A stretch of DNA of 64,000 nt, taken from Zygaena filipendulae (Eukaryota; Arthropoda; Insecta; Lepidoptera; Zygaenidae). Shown here piece by piece: positions 21,801 to 31,347 of the stretch (the first letter of the stretch is position 1; every line of letters starts with the position of its first letter). The position numbers were made by a program, and so were the translations under genes. The notes beneath the pieces are model-generated. The model was given only the letters and a program-made list of their open reading frames with translations. It had not been told where the DNA came from and made no database searches. Where the stretch lies: the NCBI GenBank assembly GCA_907165275.2, contig OU015660.1, forward strand, positions 7,132,501-7,196,500, in the 5' to 3' direction.

Positions 21801-22508
21801 GGTAACCTCGTGGTTCTCCAGATTCAAGACTCTTATTACTGCAGCATTGGTTCCTCTCACAAGGGTTCTTGCTGTCAGGAGTCTCCGAGCCGATGTTTTG
21901 TTTGGTATATCTTCAATCAACACACATCTTGGCTTATTGTTTTTAGCTGATGGCAGCTTCACTTCTACTTGAGTTTGTGCTCGTCCAGGTATGACAACTT
22001 TGTTTAGGCAAGTCACTTTTCCAGTGGGACCTCCAAGTATCAATATCTCCTCGTTGCCGCACTTGAAAACACTGTTAGTGACGTCAATTCTGCAGTTATG
22101 TTTCTTCATGAAGTCCAGGCCCAAAATGCACTCGTCGATAATTTCAGCCACGATGACGTTGTGAGTGTACGGTACTTCTCCCACATACATTGTGACTGAT
22201 ATTTCCCCCAGGACGGGTATTGGCTGACCGGAGGCGGAAAGAAGCCGACAATCGACATTCTTGCGTCCCAACGCACCTTTCACCATGTCCGGCTGAACTA
22301 TCGTCCTAGAGGCTCCGGTGTCTATAGTCATTTTGCAGTCTTTCCCATTAACCGTGCCGCATATCGATAGACTGTTCCCATTGCACGCCTGTGAGATGAC
22401 CATTGCTGGGGCTTCTTTCACGCCAGCCAGTACCCGCCCCTTAGTCCTGGCTGTTACTCGTTTCCCTGACTCCCGATAGAGGACGGAGTCTCCTGCCTCT
22501 TTGTCAGT
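18873..22508 (-). CDS. pol: Gypsy pol: protease, reverse transcriptase, RNase H, integrase
   Basis: The frame is open from 22508 to the stop at 18873. It has no ATG at its head and is entered from gag by -1 frameshifting at 22460-22466. Counting residue 1 at 22421 (a GTG, probably not a start): aspartic protease DTGAS 34-38; RT with YLDD at 449-452; RNase H with DTDAS 596-600, TDHAALKW 663-670 and NADALSRR 705-712; integrase HHCC zinc finger H831, H838, C865, C868; catalytic D900, D960, E996 (D-35-E spacing); GPY/F-type RWEGPYKV at 1133-1140. No chromodomain or dUTPase is seen. All catalytic residues are present with no stops. It makes cDNA from element RNA and inserts it in the nucleus. Confidence 0.97.
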   Translation of the reverse strand, partial: TDKEAGDSVLYRESGKRVTARTKGRVLAGVKEAPAMVISQACNGNSLSICGTVNGKDCKMTIDTGASRTIVQPDMVKGALGRKNVDCRLLSASGQPIPVLGEISVTMYVGEVPYTHNVIVAEIIDECILGLDFMKKHNCRIDVTNSVFKCGNEEILILGGPTGKVTCLNKVVIPGRAQTQVEVKLPSAKNNKPRCVLIEDIPNKTSARRLLTARTLVRGTNAAVIRVLNLENHEVTLNKGEVVGQCEEAVWVKQCQSTPIVDASKTKNESTITELLDGCKNNLTYSQSFKAKKMLLRYADIFSSQEADLGRTSLVQHRIDTGNERPIRQRARRIPIAKEREVQDMVEDMRRNKIIEPSASPWCSPVVLVKKKDGSTRFCVDYRRLNDVTKKDSYPLPRIDDTLDTLSGMQWFSTLDLKSGYWQVEIHPKDKEKTAFTTGKGLWQFNVMPFGLCNAPATFERLMECVLAGLVGDACLVYLDDVIIMGRDFEEHLRNLEQVFGKIRGANLKLNPRKCHLFSNKVNYLGHVITSEGIQTDPEKIEAVQKWPTPRDKTEVRAFLGLCSYYRRFVKGFSEIAKPLHRLTEEKQPFCWDESCEEAFRKLRQCLCETPILGYPQTCGQFIVDTDASNTAIGGVLSQKQGDREVVIAYFSKSLSKPERNYCVTRRELLAVVKTLQHFNKYLIGRQFTLRTDHAALKWLLQFKNPEGQVARWVEQLQEFDFVTEHRSGKAHGNADALSRRPCPEDCKHCVKQESKELTVKLTRTSPPGLWQDEAMREAQEDDEDVRLIVAWKKRSADKPKWVEVAPTGPITKAYWAQWDSFVLQNGILYRKWEKPNGREFHLQLVVPRTRVKDVLREIHDGVSGGHLGVKRTLTKVRERFYWLHCREDVQEWCRKCTTCAAVKGPSTRTRGNLQLYNVGAPWERIAVDVAGPFPVTESGNKYFLVVMDYFTKWPEVFAIPNQEAATVASKLVEEVICRFGVPLEIHSDQGRNFESQLFQEMCKILGMHKTRTTPYHPQSDGMVERFNQTLERNLAKLVDKHQRDWDKFIPLFLLAYRTSEHESTKATPAYVNFGRELRLPVDLLTGGPPDDPQSMQDYVSDLREKMQDVYALVREHGLQSSENMKTRYDRRANTSGFEEGSLVWLHNPIRRKGKSPKLQTRWEGPYKVVTRMNDVTYRIQRQPRGAFKIVHIDRLARYQGSNSDARDEHL
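22408..22466 (-). promoter_or_regulatory. -1 ribosomal frameshift signal: slippery heptamer plus predicted pseudoknot
   Basis: On the minus strand GGGAAAC (22466-22460) sits in gag phase as G GGA AAC, followed by GAG TAA. This is the classic X XXY YYZ arrangement and gives the -1 shift that joins gag to pol. After a 6-base spacer, CAGCCAG (22453-22447) pairs with CTGGCTG (22430-22424), a 7-bp stem. GGGGC in its loop (22440-22436) pairs perfectly with GCCCC (22412-22408), forming an H-type pseudoknot. The site, phase and pairing are read directly; the folding is a prediction. Confidence 0.85.
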
Positions 22509-23962
22509 TCATCAAGTTGTTTCTGCAGCTTGATGATTTTTTCTGTCACCTCATCCTTCTTCGGGCAGGAAAACTGCAGGTGGCCTCGTTCACCGCATTT
22601 GTAGCACAAGGATCCAGTCTTTTTTAGGGGTGCCTTAATTACCTTAATCTCTTCAGTGACTTCCCGCAGCTTATGCGCACGCACATCTCGCCGCACTGCT
22701 TCAACTTCCAGGGCATGTGCCAGGGCATCCTTCAGCGAGGCATGATGACGAAGCCCCACCGCAGCCCTTATCTCCATGTCCCGGATGCCATCGACGAAGG
22801 CTTGCAAAATGTTTGCGTCCACCATCTTGGTGTCAGCCGTCGGGTGCGCTTTGCGGACAAGCTTCTCAACCTCCAGTGCCCACTGTTGTAGTCCTTCTCC
22901 TGGACGCTGGACTCGATCTCGTAACTGGGCCCGGAACACGTGTTCAAGATGGCGCTCCCCATATCTGAATTCAAGGGCTTCCATCAGTTCCTTGAAGCCA
23001 CTTCCTGAGCTAGGCAGTGCCTCTAAGACAGACAATGCTGAGCCCCTGAGCGCCACAGTGAGAGCTGTCAGGCTCTGCTCATCCGTCCACCCATTAGCAG
23101 TAGCGACGGTCTGGAACTGCTGCCGGTACGCGGGCCAAGACGTAGTTCCGTCGTAAGGTGGCACCTTCACTCTTGGTCCCTGGACTACGGCGACGGCTCC
23201 ACTTGATGTGATTCCCACAGTTTTAAGTCGCAACAATTCTTTTTGCAGTCCAGAGACACCAGTTTCTAATCCTGTGACCCGCTCCTCGACTACATTCTTC
23301 AGTCCAGTAAGATCGGTTTCCAATACTGTGACGCGCCCTCCTACTGAATCGACGTCTTCACGGAGTTGCTTCACTACATTGCTGACCTTACCAACGGCCG
23401 CCAAAACCGTGTGAAGATTTTGCTGTTGTTCTTCACGATTTTGTTGTTGCTCTTCACGTATGACGTGAAGTAGTTTGGCGCGCTCCCTTTGATCTTCACG
23501 CATCTGGTGCATGCCCTTATTAATGCTCTCGACCATCGCCACCAAGCTCCGTATATCCAGAGTTGGTACGTCCGCTGCTCGTGCAGTAGTTGTAGTCCGG
23601 CCATGGCCGGTGGGCGTGGCCAGGTGGGCGGAGTCAGTGGGCGGGGCTTCGACGATGGGCGTGGTCCAGAGGGCGGGGCTTAGGGTAGGCGTGGCCACGT
23701 GGGTGGAGCCAGGAGGCGTGACCACTTGACCGGTGGGCGGGGCCTCGGTGGTGGGTGGTACCGAATGGGCGGGACCAGTGGGCGTGGTCAGGTCGGTGGG
23801 CGGGGCCTCCATAGTGAGTGGAGGGTGGTGGGCGGGGCGAGTGGGCGGGGCCCGATGGCCAGTGGGTGTGGCCTGGCGGGCTGCAGGCGTAGCCCCCGCA
23901 GCACGTTGTGCCCTCGTCCTGACGCCTTCCTCGGCGATGTCTTCCCTCGGAGTTAGTGGCAT
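22454..23962 (-). CDS. gag: Gypsy gag polyprotein
   Basis: From the first ATG (23962) the product is 502 residues. Residues about 25-130 are P/T/H-rich with repeated APPT and TPTG motifs. About 140-250 form a Q/E-rich coiled coil. About 265-375 look like a retrotransposon capsid (PYDGTTSWPAYRQQF and a following R/E-rich helical region). A CCHC knuckle, CYKCGERGHLQFSCP, lies at about 453-467, then a short second coiled coil. It ends SIGSQGNE at TAA 22454, a few codons after the slippery site. It assembles the particle and binds element RNA. The long P/T-rich N-terminus is unusual for an insect gypsy gag. Confidence 0.93.
   Translation of the reverse strand: MPLTPREDIAEEGVRTRAQRAAGATPAARQATPTGHRAPPTRPAHHPPLTMEAPPTDLTTPTGPAHSVPPTTEAPPTGQVVTPPGSTHVATPTLSPALWTTPIVEAPPTDSAHLATPTGHGRTTTTARAADVPTLDIRSLVAMVESINKGMHQMREDQRERAKLLHVIREEQQQNREEQQQNLHTVLAAVGKVSNVVKQLREDVDSVGGRVTVLETDLTGLKNVVEERVTGLETGVSGLQKELLRLKTVGITSSGAVAVVQGPRVKVPPYDGTTSWPAYRQQFQTVATANGWTDEQSLTALTVALRGSALSVLEALPSSGSGFKELMEALEFRYGERHLEHVFRAQLRDRVQRPGEGLQQWALEVEKLVRKAHPTADTKMVDANILQAFVDGIRDMEIRAAVGLRHHASLKDALAHALEVEAVRRDVRAHKLREVTEEIKVIKAPLKKTGSLCYKCGERGHLQFSCPKKDEVTEKIIKLQKQLDELTKRQETPSSIGSQGNE
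23620..23900 (+). repeat. G-rich degenerate tandem repeat, opposite gag N-terminus
   Basis: The plus strand repeats GTGGGCGGGGC / GTGGGCGTGGC about every 20-30 bases, with many GGG runs. It encodes the P/T-rich repeats of Gag on the minus strand. The plus strand could form G-quadruplexes. Confidence 0.7.
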
Positions 23963-23968
23963 CTCCAA

Positions 23969-23986
23969 ATTTCACTTCCGACACCA
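23969..23986 (-). other. Gypsy primer-binding site
   Basis: TGGTGTCGGAAGTGAAAT begins 3 bases inside the 5' LTR and starts with the TGG expected opposite a tRNA CCA end. I could not name the tRNA. Confidence 0.65.
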
Positions 23987-23989
23987 AAT

Positions 23990-24392
23990 TGTTACGTGCT
24001 AGGGTTCTTTATTCGGAGTTTAACACTAACTTTACAAAAACACTAGGTCTAGGTATCGCAACACAAACACTAAACGACAGATCTCGAAGTCCAATAGTCT
24101 CGCCAAGGTCGCAGGTAGTCGCAGGTATCGCTCAAGATTCACTCGTAGTTATCGCTTCGAAGGCTCAAACTGAACTGCCCGTCCGGTTCGGTTGCGCCGT
24201 TGATATACCCAACCGAACGGGGCTCTAGAATGTTCGAGTCCGATGTGTTTTACTAGCCACTCGGCCGAACGTTTCTAGAATAGAACTTCTATCGAATTCG
24301 CTACTCCAATGTGTTTGCTTTACATTGCGTGTTTTGTATGCATTGCGCGTTTTGCATACATTGCGCGCTATCAATCTAGCTCGACCGCGACA
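23990..24392 (-). repeat. Gypsy 5' LTR, 403 bp
   Basis: Same sequence as 18459-18861. It is 5' with respect to the minus-strand transcript. It should carry the promoter and poly(A) signals, but I do not mark a TATA box or start. Confidence 0.95.
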
Positions 24393-24660
24393 ATAGGTAT
24401 AAATGTATGTCAGTTAGAGAGTCAGTCAGTTTTTTTTTCACTTTTTGATCCATGTGTCTAACTAATATAATTAATTTAATTATCTATTACTTAAACATGT
24501 TGAAAATTTTATATCATGTTATGCAAATTTATGAACCGGGACTTGGTCTACCGCACTTCTTACGCCTCCAATCGTCATGTAATTTAACAGAGCTTTAGGG
24601 ATACACAGATTTTGTTTTATACTATTTAAGATTAGTAGGATAATATTCTTTTTATCTAAA

Positions 24661-24716
24661 ACTAGCTGTGCCCCGCGGTTCACCCGCGTCAGCAGAAACT
24701 CCATATTAGCCTAATT
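24661..24716 (+). repeat. Family A 5' fragment
   Basis: ACTAGCTGTGCCCCGCGGTT then CACCCGCG. The remainder is unlike the family consensus. Confidence 0.6.
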
Positions 24717-25617
24717 TACCTACTCCTTATCCTCACCTAATTATTAGCAGTGAACTTTTTTTAAGTAGCTATAAGTTTCATTTTAATTGTTATTTGCACA
24801 CCATACTTAATTTATTTTACTCTCAATCCGGTGGTTTACTGGTATATGCGCAAGGCATTAAGTTCGCCATTTGTACATTTATATTTGTGCAATAAAGAAT
24901 AAACAAATAAATAATAAATAAAGTCCCGTCAAAACCAGTCCAACCGTTACTACTCTTTAACTATAGTTCAAATAATAGGTATATTATAAATACGTACCTT
25001 CAAAGTTAGTACAGACAGTTGCTAGTACAAATACAATTTGCGAAAGTTCGTCCCGATAGAGGCGCCTTGCAAATGAAACAGGGAGGTAATTGTTTGACAG
25101 TTTCCCTGTTTTGCTACTGAATTAAAGCTAGCCCGTATTTTATAACAACAGTATGGGAATCTAACCTTGTCTTTATAAACTACTAGCTATTTCCAGAACA
25201 GTTTAAAAACTAACGGTACTTACTCTTATTTCCACTTGGTCAGATGAAAGAGAACTTTTTTTAGAGTTAATTTCGCCCATTTATACTTCTTTTCATGTAT
25301 TATTAGTTATTGTGTATTATAGAATACTGAATACAAGTTATCAACCAGGGTGGTTCACCGTCTAACGGGTTACATTGCAAAAACCCTTTTTTATAATAAA
25401 AACATTCATTATAAAAAAGTTTTTAGACCCGGTAGTTTAGGGTGGGCCGTGATAAATCAGTGAGGCAAATCAGAACATGTCACTTATATACACATATACA
25501 TTTAGGTACATTATTACCTACACATTTTTTTTACATAAGGGTGCTTGTGGCACTGGAAAGTATTCTACTACCATGCTCCGCGTACCTACCGTTTTCTCAG
25601 GTTGTTTTCTTTTACCG

Positions 25618-25690
25618 ACAGTGTTGGGATTTGAACCCAGGGTTTGCGATACGTGATCCGAATGCACCAACTAATGATGAAAATATGTTA
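25618..25690 (-). repeat. Degenerate tRNA-related sequence
   Basis: On the minus strand GGGTTCAAATCCC is a good box B / T-arm. Upstream TTAGTTGGTGCATTCGG recalls a D-arm with box A. No complete cloverleaf or acceptor stem can be drawn, so it is a SINE head or tRNA pseudogene rather than a gene. Confidence 0.4.
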
Positions 25691-25811
25691 TCTTATACGA
25701 TACGTCTAATTTTGAGAAAAACTGAGATCTAATCATAATAATTCATCAATCCAATGGGACATCAGGAAAATGCTTAGATCAACCTTCGAAGACCGCAACC
25801 ATTGATTTTTA

Positions 25812-26796
25812 ACCGACATCCCCAAAAAGGAGGAGGTTCTCAATTCGACGCGTATGTTTTTTTTTATATTTGTTACCTCATAACTTTTGACTGGGTGAAC
25901 TGATTTTGATGATTCTTTTTTTATTCAACAGCTGGTGCTTTCCATTGGGTCCCATTATCAAAAAATTATCCCAAAATCAGGATCGGATGATGGGATCTTG
26001 GAGAAATCGAAGGAAATCTCCAAAAATATAGGCACACCTATAACGATTTGGGTACTTTTTATAGTAAATCGTTCATTTGCTTTCGGAAAGCAAAATTTGA
26101 AGAAGTGGAACTGATGATGAAGACAGGTGGTCATCGGAACTACTCAACAATAATACGTATTTCACGGGTTCCGATTGGAGCGATTTGGAAAATTGTTTTT
26201 TGTTTGAAAGGGGATACTTCCAAATTGATCCCATTGTCACCATGTCAGGATCTGATGATGGGATCTTGGAGAAATCGAGGGAACTCTTTAAAATTTATAG
26301 GCACACCTATGGCGATTTGGGTATTTTTTATAGTAAATCGTTTATTTGCTTTTGGAAAGCAAAATTTGAAGAAGTGAAACTGATGATGAAGACCAAAGAT
26401 GATCATCGAAACTACTCAATAATAGGTATTTCACAGGTTCCGATTCGTTAACTTTAATGTCATTTCTAAACAATTTATGCTCGTCACAATGTATATGGTG
26501 AAGTGGAACTGATGGTGATGTACCAGGAGAACTCCTCAACAATTAACGTCAAAAGCAATATATTGTAAAAGGTGATGAGCAGTTGACATTAGGCTATTGT
26601 CACTTAGATAAATTACAAACCAACCCACTTAAAGGCGAGAAATAAACAAAATTTTAACAAAAAAATTAAAACCGACTTCCAAAAAAGCAAAACTAAAAAG
26701 CTAAAAATAACAAAATACCGATTCAATCCAAAAGACAAAAATACACGTAATATTATATTATTGGTTTGTGCTACCATTGATCGGTTTGAAGTCGGT
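25812..26796 (+). repeat. Family B element with internal 268-bp direct repeat
   Basis: It starts ACCGACATCCCC and GGAGGAGGTTCTCAATTCG and ends CGGTTTGAAGTCGGT. GGAT(C)GGATGATGGGATC-type sequence occurs at about 25979 and again at about 26247, followed both times by the GGAGAAATCG, TATAGGCACACCTAT and GCAAAATTTGAAGAAGTG blocks. This internal duplication is absent from the copy at 1002-1668. The open frames across it are repeat sequence. Confidence 0.75.
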
Positions 26797-26886
26797 GACA
26801 AACCAAATATGGAGTATAGACGTGTAGATGGTCTAAATCTACTCCACACCCAAGTGGGCAGACACAAGCGGGCTTGTCACTGAATT

Positions 26887-27040
26887 CCAACCGATCAGTG
26901 GTAGTACAAACCAATAATGATATTACGTGTATTATTGTCTTTTGGATTAAATCGGTATGTTGTTATTTTTAGCTTTTTAGTTTTGTGTTTTTGGAATAAG
27001 ACTTTTTTTTTATTTTTTGTTAAAATTTTGTTTATTTATT
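26887..27040 (-). repeat. Inverted copy of the family B 3' end
   Basis: Its reverse complement matches 26636-26796 (AAAACTAAAAAGCTAAAAAT, ACACGTAATA, GGTTTGT, CCGATC). The two face each other across about 90 bp, making a long hairpin. Confidence 0.75.
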
Positions 27041-27044
27041 TAAT

Positions 27045-28580
27045 TGAATGCAGCTAATACTTGTATGCAATCGAGTACCCGTTAGAAGCCCAGCCTACAG
27101 GCTACAGGAGACGGAGGAAAAATTTTTCAGGGAATTTCAGTTTCTGCACTTCCGCGCGGTTAGTTTTGTCGCTCTACGTTCTTTACAAGCCTTCTTCATT
27201 ACATTTTTGTTGTCATAACTTTCCTACTTATATCAATGAAAAGACAGTTGTTTTTAAATAATTTTTAAGGAGGCTTATACGGGGTAATCTGGCACAAAAC
27301 GACAAAGATTGGCTAAGTAGGGGAAGCGATTTCGTCTCATTTACTGCTGAGTGAGTAGAAGAGGCTTATTAGGGAGACGCTTATAACGAGTACTCGACTG
27401 TATAAATATTGGTACCAGTGTTTAATAGTGATACCACAGATAATATAATATATGTGATACTTTCCCGACACGGATCCTCTTTTTTTCCAGCCTGTACCTG
27501 TATGTAAACGTACAGAGTGACACGGCGCACGTGACCACAAATCAGTGGTAAATCAGATTTCGAACGTCCACGTCCGTGATTGCAGCGGAACGAATTTGTG
27601 TTGTGTTGTGACTTGTGTGTATGCTATGCTGCAACCGTCAACCCCACCCCCACCCCATCCAATGAAAGCACAGAGCATTCAACTTAATTCCACCGATTTA
27701 CGATTATTCTAAAATAACTTACCATTGATGACGATAATATAGGTACGTAAAATTATTACGATAATACTGTCATTGATCTCCAAGTATTTTTCAAGATTAA
27801 ATCTGGTTTACGTAAGTACAAAAATTAGGAAAACTCAAATTTTACAAACTCACTAGAATTGACTCTGTTATAGAGATTCAACAATTTCTCATTTTGTCAG
27901 TTACCTAACATTCCGCAGATTAAATTATTTACATTAGGTAGGTACTGTCATTACTTTAAATATTGTCATTACTTTATCATCATCGATAAGTATTCACAAA
28001 TCAAAATATTACCCACACCTAGAATGTGTGCACATATTATTATAATAATCGAAGATACCAGCTGTTCTAAGTTAGGGTTATAGCAGTTAGCACGACTAAG
28101 TCAAGCAATTAAATTATATTGATATTTTCACTGTGCCAAATAGATTAGGTTACATTAACGATAAGATACAAACTGTGTAATATTTGTGTATTTTCTTACC
28201 TACTCCAATTAACTATGACTGATATTAAATTTAGTTATTTCTTTTTTAAATTCTTACTTTAATAAACAATAAATATACAGATAATAATTAGAACTTTAAC
28301 AGGGTAATTTAAAACATATTTTTAGGTATATATAAGAACAAAATTTAATAGTGACACTAACAGAATACGTACAAAGATAAATACGTAGAATTTACTTTGA
28401 GCAAATAAAATCTTCTCAGGCTTTAGTAAAAAATATACTACATAAAAAAGCATGATCCAATTTTATACAGATCCAAAGTAGGCAGATGATGACGATGAAA
28501 ATAAAATTAATAAAAGTTTGAAAAAGATGCAACGTTTTCCTTCAAACAGAAAGACTTGCTTAATTGCGTCTCTCTCTTGG
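27045..28580. other. A/T-rich with one GC-richer patch
   Basis: 27480-27660 is GC-richer (a CCCCACCCCCACCCCATCC run) and could be regulatory or untranslated sequence. No supported frame or repeat. Confidence 0.4.
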
Positions 28581-28696
28581 TTATACAAAACGAAAGGCAA
28601 GTCGCTTTTTTCTCGCTAGCTTCAAGCTGTGCTCGATGTCCGAGCGGACCTCGTTCAACTGATCTGGTAAATGCTTACCATCGTTTGTAGGACAAA
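28581..28696 (-). CDS. Candidate 3'-terminal coding exon, product unknown
   Basis: Reading the minus strand from an acceptor (ACTTCAAG before 28696, or TTTACCAG before 28663), the frame is open to TAA at 28583-28581. The peptide CPTNDGKHLPDQLNEV continues with charged helical sequence and ends KLARKKRLAFRFV. The frame is closed by a TAA just upstream of the outer acceptor, as at an intron edge. The amino-acid make-up looks like real protein and stands out from the A/T-rich surroundings. Upstream exons were not found, nor a consensus AATAAA (ATTAAA variants lie downstream). I cannot assign a family. Confidence 0.4.
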
Positions 28697-28699
28697 CTT

Positions 28700-29966
28700 G
28701 AAGTTATAGAGAACCGATGTAGCATAAAATTTATTTTGAATGATTTTAATATAAATAATAATTCTTCCAGCTTATCACACAGTGCCACCTAAACTCAAAC
28801 TATACTCGCTAAAATTAAATGAGCTTAAACTAAAGGTACCAAAAAATAAACTATGTATTTTCTCTCGTTCGCTTCGCTCGTTGTGTTAGCGACATCTGTT
28901 GTTAAGTAGAAAAACAAACACTCATTTTTCATTGTCTGAAAATACGGATAAAACGACGTTTTCTAAAAATAAAACCTAGATAGATCGATTAATCGCCCCC
29001 GAAACCCCCTGCATACTAAATTTCATGAAAATCGTTGGAATCTTTTAAAGATAGTACCTATAGATGTACAATATCTAATCAGAGTTTTTTTTTTAACACA
29101 AACCCATTTATGTATAACATTTTTTGGTAATTTGAAATATTCTTATATTGTTTAGAAGAGCGATCACATTTATACCTACCAATAAAATTATAGATAGTAA
29201 ATACTTAATTCATTTTTTTGTTCAGTAAAAAAATGTACCATTTCATACGAAAGTGAATATAAATTAGATAAATACGCAATAGCTATGCCTACTTATGAAA
29301 AAGTCGTTTCTTTTTTGTACCTGCAGCGCTGTGGACCCATAACAAAAATTTTACGCAGGATTATTTATAGCTGTTCCTATGCTGAATTTTTGTATTCCCG
29401 CTGGAATTCCGACAAACGAGATATGACGAAACGACGTATTCTGACACTCAGGGATACTGTAGCTTACTATCACTTTTTTTTAATCAGTTTAGTAGTTCCA
29501 GACCCCTTGCCCCTTACATCCAAAGTTACAAACTCTACCTCTTTATAATATGAGTGTAGATTATTGCCCCATAAATGGTTTATATAAGTAATTTAGGTCT
29601 TGGAATAGGAGAAAGGTACCTATACTTTCATCATCGTAATATAGATTTCTTGCGAGAATTCCAAAATTAACGTACTTATTGGTGAAAATGCCAGGGGAAT
29701 AGCTTTTAAATATACGTATATATATTTACTAGGTAAGTATAACTATGTATAGTTACGAGTAATTTAAGTCTTAGAATATTATTCTATATACAATTACTTT
29801 AGTATTACTTTACTTTACTTTAGTATTAGTACTATTGTACTTTTTAGAATTTTTAAAGGTGTTTAAACAACCTTTGTAGGTTTATCTAATCACCGACATT
29901 CGTCGACAACCCTACCTATACTTTATACCTATTGACAAAGTCATTCTTATCTACCTAAGCAACACT
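28700..29966. other. A/T-rich, nothing recognised
   Basis: Frames such as the one at 29285-29548 have no codon bias or splice context. Confidence 0.45.
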
Positions 29967-30075
29967 CGCGGCAACACTCAGAGTCGTTTTAATGATTGCT
30001 TTATTTTAAGTAAATATTTGAAAAACAAAACTGCCGTACTCAGAGACGTTCATTAAATTACCTAAGTGCGGCCGA
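29967..30075. repeat. MITE of the GCACTCAGAGTC type (family E), short copy
   Basis: CAACACTCAGAGTCGTTTTA, AAACAAAACTGCCG and GTGCGGCCG match the left arm and end of the intact pair in the WDR36 intron (59131-59650). Most of the right arm is missing. Confidence 0.6.
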
Positions 30076-30107
30076 CAGAGCGTAAAATAGGAGAGAGGTA
30101 CTTTCAT

Positions 30108-30178
30108 CTCAGTATAAAGAGTTCCCGCGGGAATTCTGAAATCGACACGGGTCCGTCGGTCTGGGTACCAGCTATCAA
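30108..30178 (-). repeat. Family A 5' fragment
   Basis: Inverted TTCCCGCGGGAATTC-type core with GATAGCTGGTACC at the outer end. It abuts the full copy that follows. Confidence 0.55.
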
Positions 30179-30185
30179 ATACTAC

Positions 30186-30398
30186 TAATATTATAAACGT
30201 GAAAGTTTGTATGTAATATGTATGGATGTTTTTTACTCTTTCACGCAAACTCTACCTACTGAATAGATTTAGATTTTAATGAAACTTTACAATAATATAG
30301 TTTATACATCAAAATAACATATAGGGTACTTTTCATCCCGGAGTTCTCGCGGAAACTCCGAAATTAACACGGGTACAACTCCGGGGAACAGCTAGTAA
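30186..30398 (-). repeat. Family A element, near full length
   Basis: It runs from TACTAATATTATAAACGTG (3' end) through CTTTCACGC and TATAGGGTACTTTTCATCCC to CCGGGGAACAGCTAGTAA (5' end). Confidence 0.8.
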
Positions 30399-30929
30399 AT
30401 CTATATAAAGTTTAAATATTTTTTTATGTATAACGAACCTACCTATCTAAAGAAAAATAAATAACCGGACACTGTTCCCAATCCTAACATTAAATATAAA
30501 ACGGAACTTAATGAATTATAACAGCCTAGCTAGACAATTCAATTTCCTTGTGGCCGCAAAAAAGAAAACTGGATGTAGAGCGAAATTGCTTTCTAAATTA
30601 TATTCCTTCGTGTGTATATTTTTCCATTAAATATGAAGATAATATTTGATTAGGTACTTCCGAGTACTTAACCCATATCAATGGCTAGCCCTATAAAAAC
30701 ACCTGTGGATTAAATTTAATTAGGAAAGTGTGATAAAAAGCAAAAGGTTTTGAATACGTAGATATTTTCTGTCTAAACAGATTCTCGAACTTCATTTATT
30801 TATCTCATCGTGAAATAATCTAAATAATCTAAATAAATAAAATTGTAGTATCTGTTTGTAATTTCAAATTAACATCTTTTCACTAAATGCATGTGAAAGT
30901 ATATCCGGTACTTATACAGAAAAAAATCA

Positions 30930-31120
30930 ATTTTTATAATTTTTCTATCTGTCTGTTTGTTTCGCCTAATCTCTGAAACGGCTGGACCGATTTCAACGGG
31001 ACTTTCACTGGCAGATAGCTGATGTTACAAAGAGTAACTTAGGCTACTTTTATTTTATACAAAATAAGTTCCCGCGGGAATTCCGAAACTCATGCGGGTG
31101 AAACCGCGGGGCACAGCTAT
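30930..31120 (-). repeat. Family A element
   Basis: GTCTGTTTGTTTCGCCTAAT, GAAACGGCTGGACCGATTTC, TTCCCGCGGGAATTCCG, GGTGAAACCGCGGGGCACAG. A subfamily with a different middle. Confidence 0.75.
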
Positions 31121-31347
31121 TATAATAATAAAAAAGGATTATTTGAATTGATTAATTGGTTTTGATTGAATTTTAAAGGTATTTAAGTATTTTTTAAGTT
31201 GAAATTAATCTAATGAGCATCCGTTATAGAAAACTCTTTGTAGAGAATAGAGATACACCTTGGGTGGGTATTCTCCACGATTTTTTTATTTGACGTGATG
31301 AGCACCTCTGTTTATTAAGTCAATTAAAATTATCATGAGGTACTTTA

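Larger units (their letters stand above)
18459..24392 (-). mobile_element. Complete Ty3/gypsy LTR retrotransposon
   Basis: A 5934-bp element on the minus strand: 5' LTR (23990-24392), primer site (23986 downward, TGGTGTCGGAAGTGAAAT), gag, -1 frameshift signal, pol in the order protease-RT-RNaseH-integrase, polypurine tract AAGAAGGGGGCAG (18874-18862) and 3' LTR (18459-18861). The pol stop overlaps the polypurine tract, so there is no room for an env gene. The LTRs look identical and every ORF is intact, so the insertion is recent and may be competent. Domain order (integrase last) separates it from Ty1/copia. I do not assign a lineage within gypsy or name the primer tRNA. Confidence 0.96.

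Noticed and set aside
22421..22421. GTG at 22421 as the pol start
   Set aside because: The frame is open to 22508 and overlaps gag at a slippery site, so pol is made as a fusion by frameshifting.
23966..23968. TTG at 23966-23968 as gag start
   Set aside because: An ATG two codons later (23962-23960) is the ordinary eukaryotic choice.
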